Made by a program: the position numbers and the translations under genes | Assembly: GCF_000003815.2 (NCBI RefSeq) | Contig: NC_049983.1 | Coordinates: 16,582,018 to 16,646,017, forward strand | Source of the DNA: Branchiostoma floridae | Taxonomy: Eukaryota; Chordata; Leptocardii; Amphioxiformes; Branchiostomatidae | DNA: 64,000 nucleotides | Direction of reading: 5' to 3' | The notes under the pieces: model-generated | What the model saw: the letters and a program-made list of their open reading frames with translations, nothing else | What the model was told of the DNA's origin: nothing | Databases searched by the model: none | Part shown: positions 60,919-64,000 of the stretch, in pieces | How positions within the stretch are numbered: the first letter of the stretch is position 1 | Layout: the number at the start of each line of letters is the position of its first letter

Positions 60919-61149
60919 TATGTGTGTTAGGGGCATTTGAAATGAAAAAGTATGCAATTACTAGAGAAGGAAAGTTGTGAAAAGATGATGTAGAACCAGT
61001 ATTTTTGTTATTGAGATTTGCCACATTAGTGAAAGGGTTACTATAAGTTGTCGGGTGACTATCACTTTGTTGTCGGATGTCAGCCGACGTAACGCGCTAG
61101 TTTTGCACACTAGTACAAGCTGTGTGAGACGGTTAAGTTTGATCCAATT

Positions 61150-61415
61150 ACACCGGAAAGTGTTACCCATAGTAAGTGTGGTGGGATCTTTAACGTTCTT
61201 GAGGCGTGACTCTCCTCCGCCTCAAAGTCAAACATTGGACTTCGAGCTCCCGCTTTGCCGTAGTAGCCGAGAGGACGTACCTAAGAACACATTTTCCATG
61301 AGTCCATTAAGGAAATTCTTGTCATGCACAATTCTCGCGAGGGATTCGAACCCAGACACTTTAGATTCTAAGTCAACATCCCTAACTACAAGATCACCTG
61401 CCTCCTTGCAGAAGG
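61150..61415 (-). mobile_element. tRNA-derived SINE
   Basis: Read on the minus strand it begins with a tRNA-like head: GTGATCTTGTAGTTAGGGAT resembles an A box, a TTAGAATCTAA anticodon-like stem follows, and GGGTTCGAATCCC is a canonical B box (pol III promoter). The tail continues to the GTGGTGGGATC block near 61180. It is unlikely to be a functional tRNA gene because acceptor and D-arm pairing are poor. No target duplication was resolved. Confidence 0.6.
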
Positions 61416-61630
61416 AAAACTGAAGAAAGAAGAAGGAGACGGACTGTACAAGAAAGAAGCGATGATCATGAAACAGACGAAATTGGGAAGAATGAAAATC
61501 TTAAAGATATTTATTGAGATATTTTTTACCACGTATATGCGATATTTTGCTTGTCTTGTAGGTAGCGATGATTACAAACAACGACACAAAACAGTACACA
61601 CACCAGAACCTAACATCTGCTTGGAGATTA

Positions 61631-62828
61631 AAGTTGTTCGCCATCGTAGACTGATGGAGTTTTGAGTATTATGTAAGTGGACTCTAATCGACCTACAAAG
61701 TAGGTCTGAAATGAGCACACGGTGTTCTCTTAAGCGCAAGTTTTATGTGCTCATCCATATATAATCTGAAATTAATGATGCCTAATTCGGCGTTTAATCT
61801 AGTCTTAGTAGATCGGCCTATATTGTCTCTACCCAATTGTGGTGTTTGTGACTAACAACAAAACTGAAGTGGCCCTCCCTCTTTAAATTCTATTGTGCAA
61901 TTATTCCCAAAGCAAACACTCCTTGGAAACTTAAGTCGACAATAAAAACGGCTAACATCGTCTTGAAGTGGGCTTGTTTCATCCGGACTGACGCAACGAC
62001 CAGCTTCCTATTTCCCGCAGCTTCACTTGAATTTGTCGTGAGTGTCCCTCTACCCGAGTAGTAGCAGCAAGCCAAAGTCTTTAGTCCCCCACTGGGTGAA
62101 AGCTGGAACATATGCATTGTACCCAGTGCCCTTCCCAGTCTTGAGTTGCCGAAAGAAAAGAAAGCTCCGATGTAAACACGTTGTCATTAGCATTCTATTG
62201 GGGCTTGACATGCATGGTTAACAGGTTGCACAAAACAAGGCATATAGCACTTCATCAACATTAAATTAACGCCGTGTTGACCAGAGTTAATGGGTAATGC
62301 GCGCCGTGCAATGATTAATGAGGCCTGTGGTGACGCGCGGACTGAACTTGGCAAATAAGAGGACGGGGTTTTGCGGGTTTTTGGTGAGATGCCAGTGGAA
62401 GGTTTGGGTGGTGGGGTTTGCTTTAGTTATCGCAAACTGTGCAAGTTACACATGGCTCGACCAATGGCTGCGGAGCACCACGTGGGAACAGGTTGTTCAG
62501 GTTGGTCGTCGCTGCGCCGAGGAGTTGGACTAGTGTTCTGACTGAACTCAAACACTGGTCGTGCGCAAAACCACACACACAAACTCACACACACTCACTC
62601 ACAGCGGTGGAACCTATACCCTCAGCACACGGGGCAAGAAGCTTGCTTAGAAACTTTACTTTGGCACCTGTCCCGAGCGCACACGGTAGAACTTGCCCTG
62701 CGTTCTCCCGAGCGGACACATAACTCATACCAGGTGGAGGGAGACCCCGCGACGCCCGGCTGCGCTTCTCCCAGCTCCGGTTCACCCCCGGTACGAGCCG
62801 CGTCAAGGAGATAGCAAGGGCACCAAAC
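61631..62828. other. Upstream region of the Kruppel-like factor gene
   Basis: No gene supported at 61631-62300. From about 62300 the sequence becomes GC-rich, consistent with the promoter and 5' UTR of the downstream gene; a CA tract lies at about 62572-62596. Confidence 0.5.
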
Positions 62829-63659
62829 ATGGTGGACTACCTCCGCACCAACTCGAGTTTAGAACGCGAGCAGTGGACGCTGCAGCGACTCAACTCCTTC
62901 GAGGACATCAGCGACAGCTCGAGCTCGACCTCCTCGGTGTCGTCCGACAGGTTGAGTCCCGGGAGTGGGTCGTCAGATCTCAGCCCGTGTTCAGAGGACG
63001 GGGACGTCTTTCTCGACTACTTGTTTTCGCAGGGGCTGGCCGACGCGATGGACCGGGCGCACGCAGAGCTCTCGTGGGATGACATGGCAGCTGAGTACAG
63101 GTCGCAAACCGAAGCCATCGATCACCAACCACCACACGTGGCTTCAGACGGTATACCTAAAGACCTCGTAGACCTCTTTTTAAAGGACGATTACTTCGCC
63201 CCGACTGACGAGAAAGTCGGTATCATCACCGCCGCCGCAAGCCCGCAGTTCGCCGCGGAGCCGTACTTCGCCGAGCCCGCGCCGCCACAGCTACTGTCGG
63301 GCCATCAGGATGTCAATCAACCCGCCATGCCTGTCGATCTGTCCACCGCCAGTCACCGACACGTGTCCCCCAAACCCGTGGTCAAAACTGTGGATGTGAC
63401 GAAGCAAGTCCTCACCCTACCCCTCAAGCCCAACAAGCCCCCGCCGGTCCTGATCAAGACCGTGAAGATGCCCGTGCCGATCTCCCCCAAGCCCGTCCAG
63501 ACCAGGCGGGAGATCTCTCACCACCAGCCGGCCGCTCAGGTAGCGATGGTCGGCGGTCTGCGGGACATGTCGGCGGACCTCGACAACAGCGACCTCCGTA
63601 TACACAAGTGCAGCTACGCGGGATGTTCCAAGACCTACACCAAAAGTTCACATCTGAAG
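62829..63659 (+). CDS. KLF: Kruppel-like factor, first coding exon (partial gene)
   Basis: The ATG at 62829 opens 277 codons. The N-terminus is Ser-rich and acidic. PVDLS at residues 168-172 is the CtBP co-repressor docking motif known from KLF3, KLF8 and KLF12. A Pro/Val/Lys-rich region follows (KPVVKTVDVTKQVLTLPLK). Zinc finger 1 starts at RIHKCSYAGCSKTYTKSSHL (C261, C266, H275) and stops after K277 at donor GT (63660). An intron right after SSHLK in finger 1 is the usual KLF position, so the other histidine and fingers 2-3 lie beyond the window. The product should be a nuclear regulator binding GC/CACCC boxes, probably a repressor by analogy. The orthology group (3/8/12) rests on PVDLS only. 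Confidence 0.88.
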
Positions 63660-64000
63660 GTTGGTGTTTGTTTTTCCACTAGATACCTACATGTGTATTT
63701 TATATATGACATGTTAAGGTATTTCATGATTTATTAACTGACACTGCATACCTCTGCATGGAACCTTAGTAGCGGTATTTTTCACAATTTTTATAATTTT
63801 CATATGCATGGTCGTCTGCCACTGAATTCTTGCCAACATACTAGGTTAGTGGACTTGTTTTTTTGACACTGGGTTGACCCCTGCGCGATTGTTGCTGGCG
63901 TTCTATTGTCCACAAGGAGGGTATTTAAAATACCATAAACTTGCGCCTCAGGTTTTATTTTAACTCACAGTCTTGTACAATAGTGTCATTATGTGTCAGA
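63660..64000. other. Start of the KLF intron
   Basis: Intron sequence to the window edge; no further finger-coding exon is present. Confidence 0.8.

Noticed and set aside
61360-61415. Functional tRNA gene on the minus strand
   Set aside because: A and B boxes are present but acceptor and D-arm pairing are poor and the sequence continues into a longer element, so SINE is the better call.

Overview
The window looks like an invertebrate chordate nuclear genome, most likely an amphioxus (Branchiostoma). Three things point there: small introns with clean GT/AG borders, dense short inverted-repeat transposons, and two leucine-rich-repeat (LRR) receptor-like genes whose cytoplasmic tails carry repeated PYAV and PDEY..NTRP motifs that I associate with amphioxus LRR proteins. 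The species call is inference; no database was searched.

Layout. 0.25-2.36 kb: an LRR transmembrane gene with an apparent frameshift, followed by a decayed copy of its own 5' region. 3.05-3.90 kb: a non-autonomous DNA transposon with 33-bp inverted ends and a TTA target duplication. 5.17-10.26 kb: a complete eight-exon clan-2 cytochrome P450 (about 498 aa). 11.4-17.2 kb: tandem and dispersed repeats, a 5'-truncated LINE reverse transcriptase on the minus strand, and a short unexplained coding-like stretch beside its 3' end. 21.17-34.91 kb: a nine-exon gene for a protein of about 1,294 aa that I do not recognise, with short Gly-x-Phe repeats and a Ser/Glu-rich tail; its introns hold several transposons. 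34.9-42.1 kb: a 100-N gap, repeats, and two well-bordered exons of another unidentified gene ending just before the next gene. 42.15-44.80 kb: an intronless LRR receptor-like gene of 883 aa with polyglutamine. 45-50 kb: satellite-like DNA rich in TCCGGA, a 72-bp tandem array, and a 300-bp sequence duplicated exactly on both sides of a second 100-N gap. 52.0-52.8 kb: a candidate head-to-head pair of small genes. 53-62.8 kb: mostly repeats, including two 178-bp pogo-like elements and a tRNA-like SINE. 62.83 kb to the end: the first coding exon of a Kruppel-like factor with a CtBP-binding PVDLS motif, cut inside zinc finger 1 at an intron; the remaining fingers lie outside the window.

The genes do not form a pathway or operon. 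The most striking local signals are a family of short elements with 9-bp target duplications whose insertion is shown by an empty site in the same window, and the large unrecognised gene.
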